Source of the DNA: Calditrichota bacterium
GTDB taxonomy: Bacteria > Calditrichota > Calditrichia > Calditrichales > J004
Length of the DNA: 64,000 bases
NCBI GenBank assembly: GCA_013112635.1
Contig: JABFGF010000001.1
Coordinates: 434,001 to 498,000, forward strand
Reading direction: 5' to 3'
Position numbers and translations under genes: made by a program. Each line of letters opens with the position of its first letter. Position 1 is the stretch's first letter. A model generated the notes under the pieces. That model had not been told where the DNA came from, searched no databases, and saw nothing but the letters and a program-made list of their open reading frames with translations. Below are positions 26,068 to 34,514 of this stretch, piece by piece.

Positions 26068-28452
26068 ATGAAAATTTCTTATAAATGGTTAAAAGAATAC
26101 ATTGATATCGATATCTCCATCGAGGAGCTTGCCCAGAAAATCACGGATTCCGGTGTGGAAGTTGAAGAGATTATTCCATTAGTTGCAGAATTTAACAATA
26201 TTGTTTTAGGAAAAGTTGAATCCGTTTCAAAGCACCCGGATGCTGATAAATTAAGTGTTTGCACTGTTTCAACAGGAAATGAAACATTTCAGGTAATTTG
26301 TGGAGCACCAAATGTCGAAGCAGGTCAGTTAATTCCATTTGCACAACCCGGAGCAAAACTTCCCAATGGTATTAAAATAAAAAAAGCAAAAATTCGCGGA
26401 GTAGAATCTTTTGGAATGATTTGTTCAAAAGAGGAACTGGGATTTGAAGAAGCATCCGAGGGGATTTGGCCACTTAATACAACTGAACAATTGGGCAGCG
26501 ATATAAATACAGTTTTGGCGGATTATAAAGATTATATATTTGACTTATTTATTACCTCTAATCGCCCTGACTGCTTAAGCCATGTTGGCATTGCAAGAGA
26601 AGTTGCCGCTTTTACCGGGAAAAAAGTCAATCTCCCTAAAATAGATATCGATGAATCTGATTCTTTCCAGGCAAAAGATTTAATAAAAGTCAATATTGAT
26701 TATACAGAAGGGTGTCCGCGATATGCCACCCGAGTTATTAAAAATGTAAAAATAGGCCCATCACCAGAATGGTTAAAAACTAAGTTGGAAGCTATTGGTT
26801 CACGTTCAATTAACAATGTTGTTGATGTAACAAACTTTGTTTTAAACGAATTAGGACAACCACTCCATGCATTTGATTATGATTTGATTGAAGGACACCA
26901 AATCAATGTAAAAAACAGTACTGCAGGTAGTAAATTTACAACTTTAGATGAGAAAGAAAGATTGCTTCCTGAAAATACAGTTATGATTTGTGATGGAAAA
27001 CGGGAAGTAGCTATTGGTGGAATTATGGGTGGTATGAATTCCGAAGTAAGTGATGTAACAACAAATATTTTATTGGAAAGTGCTTACTTCACTCCTAAAA
27101 ACATTGTTACCTCTACTCGAAAATTAAGTTTAATGACGGATGCTTCACAGCGTTTTGAAAAAGGCACAGATTACGACGGTGTTATTTATGCGCTTGACAG
27201 AGCAGCTCAACTTATTAAAGATCTTGCGGGTGGAGAAATTGCTTCAGGCATAATTGATGAATATCCTCAACCAATAAATCCTTCAATAGTACCTTTTAGT
27301 TTAAGCCAGGTAAATCGCATCCTTGGCTCCACTTTAGATGACACCAAAATTCTTAATACACTTAAGAGAATTGATTTAATCGACAGCCCTTCAGGTATAC
27401 AAGTGCCATCGTATCGTGTAGATATTAAAGAGGAAATTGACTTAGTTGAAGAGGTTGCCCGTTTAATAAATCTTGATAATTTGCCTACAAGCACCATCGA
27501 ACCCGTTTATCTTGATCAGCCAGGTACGGGGCATGATGATTATATTTCATTGATGAGAGAAACTCTTATTGAAATAGGATTGCAGGAAATATTTACAAAC
27601 AGCATGATAAGTACAAAAACAGCGGCAATAATCCCTGAAACTAAAACTGTCAAAATTCTAAATCCTATAAGTGACGACCTCTCAGTTATGAGGCCATCTT
27701 TGTTACCCGGAATTCTGTCAACAATATCACATAATTTTAACAGGCAGAATCCCGATTTAAAAATATTTGAAATTGGTCGTATTTTTTCTGATAATGGCAA
27801 AGATAAACTGCCCCTACAACCAATAAATTTTGCATTTGCGATTTCGGGAAAAAGGAATCCTGACTTCTGGGGAAATGAGGGAGAAAACTTTGACTTTTAC
27901 GATTTAAAAGGCATAATTGAATCTTTATTCGAAATGTTAAATATTTCTATTCCTAATTTTGATTCTGTGAAAGAATTTCCTTTTTTAGATAAAGATTTCT
28001 CTGTACAGCTTTCGCAAAATGGCCAAAATATTGGATATTGTGGTAGAATTTCTAATGATCTCATTAATGAATTTGACCTTAGTAATGAAGTATATTTTGC
28101 TGAGTTAAACTTTGATTTGATAATTAAATTCATTTCAGATAATAAAAAGTATAAAACTATAGGAAAATATCCGTATATTGAAAAGGACTTAGCACTTGTA
28201 TTGGAAAATAACATTCTAGCAAACGATGTAATTTCCTTCATTTATCAGCATGGTGGGAAGTTCCTGAGGAATGTGAATATTTTTGATGTCTATTCGGGCG
28301 ATAAAATAAGTAGTGGCCACAAAAGTCTTGCTATAAGATTGAGATTCCAATCGGATGAAAGAACTTTAAAAGACAAAGAAATTGACAAAGTTTTTAAAAA
28401 TTTAATCAACAAATCAAAACAACAATTTAACGCTTCTTTAAGAGATAAATAA
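26068..28452 (+). CDS. pheT: Phenylalanine--tRNA ligase beta subunit
   Basis: The 794-residue beta subunit has an N-terminal 'MKISYKWLKEYIDID', an OB-fold tRNA-binding domain (about 40-150), the B3/B4 editing region (about 210-380), B5, the inactive catalytic-like core, and a C-terminal FDX-ACB anticodon domain (about 700-794, 'KYPYIEKDLALVLE'). It forms the alpha2-beta2 enzyme with pheS. Its stop shares a base with the start of the next gene (TAATG). Confidence 0.97.
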   Translation: MKISYKWLKEYIDIDISIEELAQKITDSGVEVEEIIPLVAEFNNIVLGKVESVSKHPDADKLSVCTVSTGNETFQVICGAPNVEAGQLIPFAQPGAKLPNGIKIKKAKIRGVESFGMICSKEELGFEEASEGIWPLNTTEQLGSDINTVLADYKDYIFDLFITSNRPDCLSHVGIAREVAAFTGKKVNLPKIDIDESDSFQAKDLIKVNIDYTEGCPRYATRVIKNVKIGPSPEWLKTKLEAIGSRSINNVVDVTNFVLNELGQPLHAFDYDLIEGHQINVKNSTAGSKFTTLDEKERLLPENTVMICDGKREVAIGGIMGGMNSEVSDVTTNILLESAYFTPKNIVTSTRKLSLMTDASQRFEKGTDYDGVIYALDRAAQLIKDLAGGEIASGIIDEYPQPINPSIVPFSLSQVNRILGSTLDDTKILNTLKRIDLIDSPSGIQVPSYRVDIKEEIDLVEEVARLINLDNLPTSTIEPVYLDQPGTGHDDYISLMRETLIEIGLQEIFTNSMISTKTAAIIPETKTVKILNPISDDLSVMRPSLLPGILSTISHNFNRQNPDLKIFEIGRIFSDNGKDKLPLQPINFAFAISGKRNPDFWGNEGENFDFYDLKGIIESLFEMLNISIPNFDSVKEFPFLDKDFSVQLSQNGQNIGYCGRISNDLINEFDLSNEVYFAELNFDLIIKFISDNKKYKTIGKYPYIEKDLALVLENNILANDVISFIYQHGGKFLRNVNIFDVYSGDKISSGHKSLAIRLRFQSDERTLKDKEIDKVFKNLINKSKQQFNASLRDK

Positions 28453-28739
28453 TGAAACTTGATCAGTTTGATAAACTTCATGATTTACTAAAGGAACTAG
28501 AAGAAAAGACAAGGTTGTTTAAACAAGAAAATTATAAATTAAAAATTGAAAATAAAAAGCTTCAAGATAAAATTTCGTTATTAGAATTAAATTCCAATAG
28601 CCAGGGTTTAAGTAAAGTAACTGAAATAAAAAAAGAGAACGAATCATTAAAAATTAAAAACAATGAAGCAAAGGCACGCCTTGCACATCTTATTAGCCAG
28701 GTGGAAGGAAATATAGCCTTTGAAAAAGGTGTTGGATAA
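28452..28739 (+). CDS. Small coiled-coil protein, ZapB-like
   Basis: A 95-residue protein almost wholly charged heptad repeats ('KELEEKTRLFKQENYKLKIE'), with no membrane segment. It overlaps the pheT stop and precedes zapA by 17 bases. By its structure and place beside zapA it may be a ZapB-like cell-division or FtsZ-ring partner, but sequence similarity of coiled coils is weak evidence, so the function is inference. Confidence 0.7.
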   Translation: MKLDQFDKLHDLLKELEEKTRLFKQENYKLKIENKKLQDKISLLELNSNSQGLSKVTEIKKENESLKIKNNEAKARLAHLISQVEGNIAFEKGVG

Positions 28740-28756
28740 AACAATTGGATCCATTG

Positions 28757-29044
28757 ATGGCCTCCAAACAAATTAATGTAAATATTTTTGGTTCTGAGTA
28801 TACACTTGTTTCTGATGATGATAATAATCTTATTAAAAACGTTGCTCACTATTTAGATAATAAAATGCGTGAGATTGATCGATCGCAAAATTTGAAATCA
28901 ACAGCAAGATTAGCAATTTTAGCAGCTCTGAACATTACCGAAGAGTTGTTCCAGGAGCGAGAGTACCGGGATAAATTATTGCATCAAATCAATGAAGAAG
29001 CAAGAAAGATGAACCATTCTATTGTAGATATTTTAGAAGATTAA
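28757..29044 (+). CDS. zapA: Cell division protein ZapA
   Basis: A 95-residue ZapA-family protein that would cross-link FtsZ filaments. The N-terminal globular part 'KQINVNIFGSEYTLVSDDD' and the following helix 'VAHYLDNKMREI' and 'LAILAALNITEELF' match the family. I chose the ATG at 28757; an in-frame TTG at 28745 would add four residues. Neither has a strong ribosome binding site, so coupling with the upstream gene is likely. A probable 6S RNA lies directly downstream, as in many bacteria. Confidence 0.88.
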   Translation: MASKQINVNIFGSEYTLVSDDDNNLIKNVAHYLDNKMREIDRSQNLKSTARLAILAALNITEELFQEREYRDKLLHQINEEARKMNHSIVDILED

Positions 29045-29065
29045 ATAGCAAAATTTACATTTAAA

Positions 29066-29230
29066 GACCCTGTTTTAAGTCTAATAAATGGACCAACACC
29101 ATTATACCAGGGAACTGACTCTGTTTGAATATTGCAAGCCACTTAAATGAGGAAGCATGACACAAACAGGAGGTACCCATAATATCCACGTCAGGTCCCT
29201 TATTATTAGGCACTTTAGAACAGGGTTTTT
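29066..29230 (+). ncRNA. ssrS: Probable 6S RNA
   Basis: The gap between zapA and rny can fold as a long rod. ACCCTGTT (29067-29074) pairs with AACAGGGT (29219-29226), AAGT (29077-29080) with ACTT (29212-29215), CTAATAA (29081-29087) with TTATTAG (29203-29209), and GGACC (29090-29094) with GGTCC (29194-29198). A large internal bubble follows, then a distal stem CTGTTTG (29121-29127) with CAAACAG (29163-29169). The closing stem runs into eight T residues, making a terminator. Size (about 165 bases), the closing stem/bubble/terminal stem layout and position after zapA fit 6S RNA, which mimics an open promoter and binds RNA polymerase. Exact ends are uncertain. Confidence 0.7.
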
Positions 29231-29265
29231 TTTGTTTTGGGGCGATGTGACTTTCAGGAGGAAAA

Positions 29266-30822
29266 ATGAGTTTGACAGACATTGTAGTTATTTTTGTTAT
29301 TTTTATTGTTTCCTTTTTTTTGGGTTGGCTCATAAACTCATTGCTTGGGAAAAGGAGCTTAACTACAGCTAAAAAAAAGGCAGAGACAATTATTCAGGAT
29401 GCACAATCCGATATTGAGAATTTAAAAAAAGAAAAAATTTTAGAAGCAAATGAAGAAGCATATCAACAAAAGCAAAAACTTGAAGAAGAGTTTAGGGCAA
29501 AAAGGAATTCATTAAAAACATTAGAAAATGATCTTTTAACCAAAGATAATAACATTGATAGAAAAGCTGATCTTGTTGCAAAAAAAGAAAGAGATTTGTT
29601 TATTAATGAGCGTGAATTAAATAACCGGGAACACTCGTTAAACAATCGTCAAAAAAGCCTGGAAGAGTCGATTGAAGAAGCAAATAAAAAATTGGAAGAT
29701 TTGTCTGGTTTAACTTCGGCTGAAGCCAAACAGCTTCTGATGGAAAACCTGACTGAAGAAGCAAAAAAAGAAGCAGCACATTTAATTTATCAAATATCAC
29801 AGGATGCAAAAGCAAATGCAAAAGATGAAGCCCGACGGATCATTCTTTCTGCTATGGAACAAATAGTTTCCAATCACACAATTGAGTCAACTGTTTCTAC
29901 TGTTTCACTTCCTTCTGATGATATGAAAGGGCGAATCATTGGTAAAGAAGGAAGAAATATTCGTGCATTTGAAATTGTAACGGGAGTTGATGTTATTGTC
30001 GATGATACACCTCAGGCTGTTTTATTAAGCGCTTTTGATCCCTACCGCAGAGAGTTAGCCAAATTAACAATGGAACGTCTTGTCAGCGATGGCAGGATTC
30101 ATCCTGGACGAATTGAAGAAGCCCATGAAAAAGTAATTTCTGAAATGGATGACCATTTTGAAGAAATTGGAGAGCATACGCTGCATGAAATTGGTATTCA
30201 CGGTTTCCATACTGATATTGTAAAAACGCTTGGTAAACTCAAATACAGATCGAGCTATGGGCAAAATGTTTTGCAACACTGTCGGGAAGTTTCTGAATTG
30301 GCTGGAATTTTAGCATCTGAACTGGATTTAGATGCAAACCTTGCACGCAGGGCAGGAATTCTACATAAAATTGGTCTTGTTGTGCCAAAAGCAAACGAGT
30401 CTAATTTTTCCAAAGCTGGTCATGAGTTTGTTAAAAAGTATGGCTTAAATCCAATCGTTCTAAATGCAATTCTGGCTTATGGTGATAAAACAGAGGCAAA
30501 TTCCCCAATTCCGATTTTGATTCAGATCGCTGAAGAAATAAGCCAAAAGAGACCTGGTGCAAGAAGAGAAGTTATTGAAAGTTATGTTAAACGTCTAAAT
30601 GCTTTAGAAGAGGCCGCAGATTCATTTGAAGGTGTTCGTAATTCTTATGCCATTCAGGCCGGTAAAGAGGTTCGTATTATTATCGATCATAATAAAGCAG
30701 ACGATGCTGTGAGTAACCAACTTGCAACTGATATTGCAAAAAGAATCCGCAAACAGGTTGATTCAAACAATCAAATTAAAGTAAGTATAATCCGTGAATT
30801 TAGATCAGTTGATTATGCCTGA
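29266..30822 (+). CDS. rny: RNase Y homologue with a degenerate HD domain
   Basis: A 518-residue protein with RNase Y architecture: an N-terminal membrane anchor (about 5-25), a long coiled coil (about 30-180), a KH domain ('GRIIGKEGRNIRAFE'), an HD domain and the usual C-terminal region ('RPGARRE', 'SYAIQAGKEVRIII'). The HD domain lacks expected metal ligands: the HD motif reads H367-K368 ('GILHKIG'), the HHGD block reads 'AYGD' one residue short (A404-D407), and the later Asp is E423 ('AEEIS'). H338 remains. The frame is intact, with AGGAGG before the ATG. It is probably inactive as a metal-dependent nuclease, and may have a structural role; this is inference. Confidence 0.92.
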   Translation: MSLTDIVVIFVIFIVSFFLGWLINSLLGKRSLTTAKKKAETIIQDAQSDIENLKKEKILEANEEAYQQKQKLEEEFRAKRNSLKTLENDLLTKDNNIDRKADLVAKKERDLFINERELNNREHSLNNRQKSLEESIEEANKKLEDLSGLTSAEAKQLLMENLTEEAKKEAAHLIYQISQDAKANAKDEARRIILSAMEQIVSNHTIESTVSTVSLPSDDMKGRIIGKEGRNIRAFEIVTGVDVIVDDTPQAVLLSAFDPYRRELAKLTMERLVSDGRIHPGRIEEAHEKVISEMDDHFEEIGEHTLHEIGIHGFHTDIVKTLGKLKYRSSYGQNVLQHCREVSELAGILASELDLDANLARRAGILHKIGLVVPKANESNFSKAGHEFVKKYGLNPIVLNAILAYGDKTEANSPIPILIQIAEEISQKRPGARREVIESYVKRLNALEEAADSFEGVRNSYAIQAGKEVRIIIDHNKADDAVSNQLATDIAKRIRKQVDSNNQIKVSIIREFRSVDYA

Positions 30823-31643
30823 TGATACGAATACTATTTGTTGGGGATATTGTAGGCCATGAAGGATTAAACTTTTGTGCTGATTATTTACCCCTCCTAA
30901 AACGTGACATAAATGTTGACTTTTGTATTGTTAATGGTGAAAACAGCGATGCAGGAAAGGGCATTACAAAAAAACAAGCCCAAAAATTACTTAGCTCTGG
31001 TGTAGATGTAATTACCGGCGGAAACCATATTTGGCAAAAAAACAGTATTGACGTTATAGAAGATAGTTCTCTCCGAACCTTACGGCCTGCCAATTATCCA
31101 TTTGATAAACCCGGTAAAGGCTATATTATTCATTCAAGTGATTCTAAACCTGCCAATAAAGTTGCTGTAATAAATCTGCAGGGAAGAAGTTTCTTGCCTC
31201 CAATAGATTGCCCATTTCAAAAAAGTATTGAACTTGTTGATGAAATAAAAAATGAAACCCCCATTATTTTTGTTGATTTTCATGCTGAAGCTAGCGCAGA
31301 AAAACAAGCTCTTGGCTGGCATTTAGATGGAAAAGTATCAGCACTTGTTGGTACACACACCCATGTTCAAACAGCTGATGAGCGAATCTTGCATAAGGGC
31401 ACTGCGTATATTACCGATGTTGGTATGACCGGACCTTTTGACAGTGTTATTGGGATGGATATTGGAACAGCGGTTCAAAGATTTAAAACACAGCTTCCAA
31501 AATATTTTAAACTGGCAACAAGAAATATCCGATTAAATGGCGTTGTTATTTCTATAAATGAAAATACTGGTAAAGCGCAGAAAATTACACGCTTAAATTT
31601 TTCAAAGGAAGATTATGGATTCATCAAAAATACTCAATGGTAA
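30822..31643 (+). CDS. ymdB: YmdB-family metallophosphoesterase
   Basis: A 273-residue phosphodiesterase of the YmdB/TIGR00282 family, shown in B. subtilis to act on 2',3'-cyclic nucleotides. Metal-binding motifs are all present: 'GDIVGHEG' near the start, 'NGENSDAGKG', 'GGNHIW', 'VDFHAEASAEKQ' and 'VGTHTHVQTADERIL'. It overlaps the rny stop (TGATG), the order found in many bacteria, and overlaps folD at its other end by 29 bases. The intact YmdB contrasts with the degenerate RNase Y. Confidence 0.95.
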   Translation: MIRILFVGDIVGHEGLNFCADYLPLLKRDINVDFCIVNGENSDAGKGITKKQAQKLLSSGVDVITGGNHIWQKNSIDVIEDSSLRTLRPANYPFDKPGKGYIIHSSDSKPANKVAVINLQGRSFLPPIDCPFQKSIELVDEIKNETPIIFVDFHAEASAEKQALGWHLDGKVSALVGTHTHVQTADERILHKGTAYITDVGMTGPFDSVIGMDIGTAVQRFKTQLPKYFKLATRNIRLNGVVISINENTGKAQKITRLNFSKEDYGFIKNTQW

Positions 31644-32508
31644 AGAAGTAGCTGAATTTGTTAACCAAAGAAACAGTACTCATGTTGAGTTATTAAAAGA
31701 AAAAAATATTCAACCTGGCCTGGTCGTAGTTTTGGTTGGAGATGATCCCGCATCAGCGGTTTATGTTCGCAGTAAAGGGCGTATGTGTGAAAAATTAGGA
31801 ATCCTATCTTCAACACATGCCTTGCCAGAAGAAACCAGTGAATCTGATTTATTGCAATTAATTGATAAGTTAAACAAAGATGATAAATACAATGGCATTT
31901 TAGTGCAATTACCTTTACCAAAACATATTGACGAACAAAAAGTAATAGAGGCCATTAATCCCCTAAAAGATGTTGATTGCTTTCATCCAAAAAATGTTGG
32001 TTTATTAACAATTGGTTCGCCTTATTTGCTGCCATGTACGCCGGCTGGAATAGTTGAAATTTTAAAATATTATAAGATCGAAACTTCAGGAAAAGAAGTA
32101 GTTGTTATTGGGCGTAGCAATATAGTTGGCAAACCTGTAGCAAACATCTTGTTGCAAAAATCCAAATTTGCCAATGCCACAGTTACAATAGTGCATAGCC
32201 GGACACAAGATATAAAAAAGCATACGGCCAATGCAGATATAATTGTAGCTGCAATTGGGCAAGCAAATTTTCTAACTTCTGATATGATCAAAGAAGGCGC
32301 GGTTATTATTGATGTTGGTATTAACAGAGTTGATGATCCGACAGCAAAAAAAGGATATCGCTTAAAAGGTGATGTTGATTATGATTCTGTGTTTGAAAAA
32401 TCTTCAGCAATTACCCCTGTACCCGGAGGAGTAGGGCCAATGACCATTGGAATGTTGATGCATAATACAATTATTGCAGCAGCAAAACAAAATGGGGTTG
32501 ATTTGTAA
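31615..32508 (+). CDS. folD: Bifunctional methylene-THF dehydrogenase/cyclohydrolase (FolD)
   Basis: Interconverts methylene- and formyl-tetrahydrofolate. It is 297 residues with the conserved 'GDDPASAVYVRSK' (active-site Tyr and Lys), 'VQLPLPKHID', 'DVDCFHP', 'PCTPAGIVEIL', 'GRSNIVGKP' nucleotide-binding loop and 'TPVPGGVGPMT' near the end. The start lies inside the last codons of ymdB, preceded by AAGGAAG, so the genes are translationally coupled. Confidence 0.97.
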   Translation: MDSSKILNGKEVAEFVNQRNSTHVELLKEKNIQPGLVVVLVGDDPASAVYVRSKGRMCEKLGILSSTHALPEETSESDLLQLIDKLNKDDKYNGILVQLPLPKHIDEQKVIEAINPLKDVDCFHPKNVGLLTIGSPYLLPCTPAGIVEILKYYKIETSGKEVVVIGRSNIVGKPVANILLQKSKFANATVTIVHSRTQDIKKHTANADIIVAAIGQANFLTSDMIKEGAVIIDVGINRVDDPTAKKGYRLKGDVDYDSVFEKSSAITPVPGGVGPMTIGMLMHNTIIAAAKQNGVDL

Positions 32509-32602
32509 TTTAGCCAAAAATAAAATTGAAAATTAGGGATATTTTTTTTGTTTTTGCTGTTTAAGAATTCAATTAAATAAATATGTAAATAAAGAAAATA
32601 AT

Positions 32603-32923
32603 ATGAGTACTGAGCTTTCGATCGCAATAATAATTGTTTTGCTAATCTTATTAATAGTTCAGTTAAGTTTTCTAGTTATTATTAAGAAGTTTATTTCTAA
32701 ATTAACTTCCTTTACAAAATTTAAAAGTATACAATCTCCCCAAAAAGATCTACTAAATAAATCAGTCAAAACCTGTAAAAATTGTCAGTTCAGACAAAGC
32801 TTTCTTAACGTTGAAATAGAAGAAAAATTTGTTTTCACATATTTATGTAAGTTTAATGGCAAGGAAATTTCTTTAAGAGATTCATGTTCAAGATTTATGA
32901 TTGAAAAGACTAGAATGAAATAG
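32603..32923 (+). CDS. Small membrane-anchored protein with a Cys-rich tail
   Basis: A 106-residue protein not recognised. One hydrophobic segment (about 7-30) is followed by a basic stretch and a C-terminal part with 'CKNCQFR', 'YLCKFNG' and 'RDSCSRF', four cysteines that could bind a metal or Fe-S cluster in the cytoplasm or periplasm. It begins at an ATG and ends 7 bases before the DUF58 gene, so it probably shares that transcript. The folD-to-here gap of 94 bases shows nothing notable. Confidence 0.6.
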   Translation: MSTELSIAIIIVLLILLIVQLSFLVIIKKFISKLTSFTKFKSIQSPQKDLLNKSVKTCKNCQFRQSFLNVEIEEKFVFTYLCKFNGKEISLRDSCSRFMIEKTRMK

Positions 32924-32930
32924 CAAACCA

Positions 32931-33830
32931 ATGGAAAATTTAGACTATAAAAAATATTTAAAGCAAGGTATCCTTTCATCGATAAATAGTTTAGAGTTTT
33001 TAGCAAAGCATATTGTTGAAGGATTTATTACAGGTTTGCATAAAAGCCCTTTTCATGGGTTTAGTGTGGAATTCAGTCAGCACCGTCCTTACATGCAGGG
33101 AGACAGCTTAAAACATATCGATTGGAAAGTATTTGCACGTAGTGACCGTTATTATATTAAACAATTTGAAGAAGAAACAAATCTTCGTTGTTCTCTTTTA
33201 CTTGATATATCCAGCTCAATGAATTACAAAAGTAATGATATTTCCAAACTTGAGTACGCTTCTGTGTTAACCGCGTCCTTAGCTTATTTAATGCTAAAAC
33301 AAAGAGACGCCACAGGTTTGATGCTGTTTGATGAATCCATAAAAAAGGAACTTCCTGTAAAAAGTGTACCTGTTTATATAAAAGATATTATACTGGCACT
33401 TTCTGAAGTAAAAACGGGAAATGACACAAACATTACTCATGCTTTGCATAGTATTGCTGAGCGGATTAAAAGAAGAGGGCTAATAATCATTATTTCTGAT
33501 TTGCTTGATGATCCGCAAAAAGTCTTATCAGGTTTAAAACATTTACGCTATAATAAACATGAAATAATTGTTTTTCATATTGTAGATGATCAGGAAATTG
33601 ATTTCGATTTTAAGGGAGAGTTTATTTTTGAAGATTTAGAGAATAAATCAAAAATTAAAGCAGACTCTCGTTATATTCAACAAGAATACCTTAGACAAAT
33701 AAAAAAACACTATTCATTTTTAAAAAACAGTTTTTACGAAAACCACATTGACTATATTCGTATCAGAACATCAGAACCAATTGAGTCTGCTTTGAGCGAT
33801 TATTTATTGAAAAGACAAAAAATGCTCTAA
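32931..33830 (+). CDS. DUF58 (vWA-like) domain protein
   Basis: A 299-residue soluble DUF58 protein. The N-terminal 'GFSVEFSQHRPYMQGD' and 'DWKVFARSDRYYIKQFEEE' are the conserved DUF58 block, followed by a von Willebrand A-like fold with a MIDAS-type 'LDISSSM'. Such proteins usually pair with a MoxR AAA+ ATPase; none is found in the window. The function is unknown; a chaperone-like role with a MoxR partner elsewhere is inference. Confidence 0.9.
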   Translation: MENLDYKKYLKQGILSSINSLEFLAKHIVEGFITGLHKSPFHGFSVEFSQHRPYMQGDSLKHIDWKVFARSDRYYIKQFEEETNLRCSLLLDISSSMNYKSNDISKLEYASVLTASLAYLMLKQRDATGLMLFDESIKKELPVKSVPVYIKDIILALSEVKTGNDTNITHALHSIAERIKRRGLIIIISDLLDDPQKVLSGLKHLRYNKHEIIVFHIVDDQEIDFDFKGEFIFEDLENKSKIKADSRYIQQEYLRQIKKHYSFLKNSFYENHIDYIRIRTSEPIESALSDYLLKRQKML

Positions 33831-33902
33831 TAACAAATAAAATATTGCCAGATATTATCTAAAGCAATATCTTAGATTTTATTTAGTTAAGGTTTAGATG
33901 CC

Positions 33903-34286
33903 GTGTTAAACATTGATAAAATATCATATTCTATAGGGCAAGTATCAGAAATAACTGAGATTGCACAATCTACATTAAGATATTGGGAAACAGTTGTTTT
34001 TGTATTAGATCCGCATAAAACTGATGGAGGCAGTAGACGATATTATAAAAAAGATGTTGAAATGGTATTAACGATTAAGGACCTTTTGTATAACCAGGGA
34101 TTTACTATAAAAGGTGCGAATCAGTTTTTAAATAAACAAAAATCTGAAAATTTTAAACCAGAAATTGAAGCCGCCATTCCTAAACCTGACAATAACTCTT
34201 CAGATATTGAGCATAGCTTGCATAAAAATACAAATATTGAATTTATTCTTAGAGAACTAAAAGATATTAAAAATATTCTTGAATAA
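33903..34286 (+). CDS. MerR-family transcriptional regulator
   Basis: A 127-residue protein. The N-terminal winged helix reads 'YSIGQVSEITEIAQSTLRYWE' in two blocks (about 9-29), then 'GGSRRYYKKDVE' and a 'LLYNQGFTIKGAN' helix. The C-terminal 50 residues are variable with no obvious ligand site. The start is GTG at 33903 with AAGG upstream; a stop codon lies five codons before it. The target is unknown, but MerR regulators bind dyads in promoter spacers, as at the leuS promoter. Confidence 0.85.
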   Translation: MLNIDKISYSIGQVSEITEIAQSTLRYWETVVFVLDPHKTDGGSRRYYKKDVEMVLTIKDLLYNQGFTIKGANQFLNKQKSENFKPEIEAAIPKPDNNSSDIEHSLHKNTNIEFILRELKDIKNILE

Positions 34287-34313
34287 TAATTTATAATTAC
34301 CTGTTTTAATAAA

Positions 34314-34342
34314 TTGATTATTAAGGGATTCCTTTCTAATTT
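34314..34342 (+). promoter_or_regulatory. Sigma70-like promoter of tRNA-Pro (GGG)
   Basis: TTGATT at 34314-34319, a 17-base spacer and TAATTT at 34337-34342, immediately before the tRNA gene. Confidence 0.6.
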
Positions 34343-34350
34343 TCAACATT

Positions 34351-34424
34351 CGGAGCGTGGCGCAGCCCGGTAGCGCACATGACTGGGGGTCATGGGGTCG
34401 CAGGTTCAAATCCTGTCGCTCCGA
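34351..34424 (+). tRNA. tRNA-Pro (GGG)
   Basis: A 74-base tRNA. The acceptor CGGAGCG pairs with CGCTCCG, the anticodon stem CATGA/TCATG encloses CTGGGGG, anticodon GGG, and the T arm has GGTTCAAATCC. No CCA is encoded. It is nearly identical to the second tRNA-Pro at 36799 in the D arm. Confidence 0.97.
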
Positions 34425-34434
34425 CAGTAATAGC

Positions 34435-34469
34435 AAGGGTTTGCAGAGTTTTGTAAACCCTTTTTTTTT
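34435..34469 (+). terminator. Intrinsic terminator after tRNA-Pro (GGG)
   Basis: AAGGGTTT pairs with AAACCCTT across a 12-base loop and is followed by a T tract. It ends 45 bases before the glycosyltransferase gene. Confidence 0.8.
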
Positions 34470-34514
34470 AGAACAAATTTTTCATTTTTTACTACGATTT
34501 GGTGTGATTAATAA

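Noticed and set aside
21853-28452. T-box or leader attenuators before thrS, pheS, leuS and asnS
   Set aside because: None of the upstream gaps contains a T-box sequence or specifier stem; only the rplT-pheS terminator and the leuS dyad stand out.
29266-30822. rny as a pseudogene or product of frameshift
   Set aside because: The frame runs full length with all other RNase Y domains conserved and normal spacing to ymdB; only active-site residues differ.
33842-33870. ATATTGC / GCAATAT hairpin after the DUF58 gene as a terminator
   Set aside because: The stem is short and AT-rich with a 15-base loop and no run of T residues; too weak to call.
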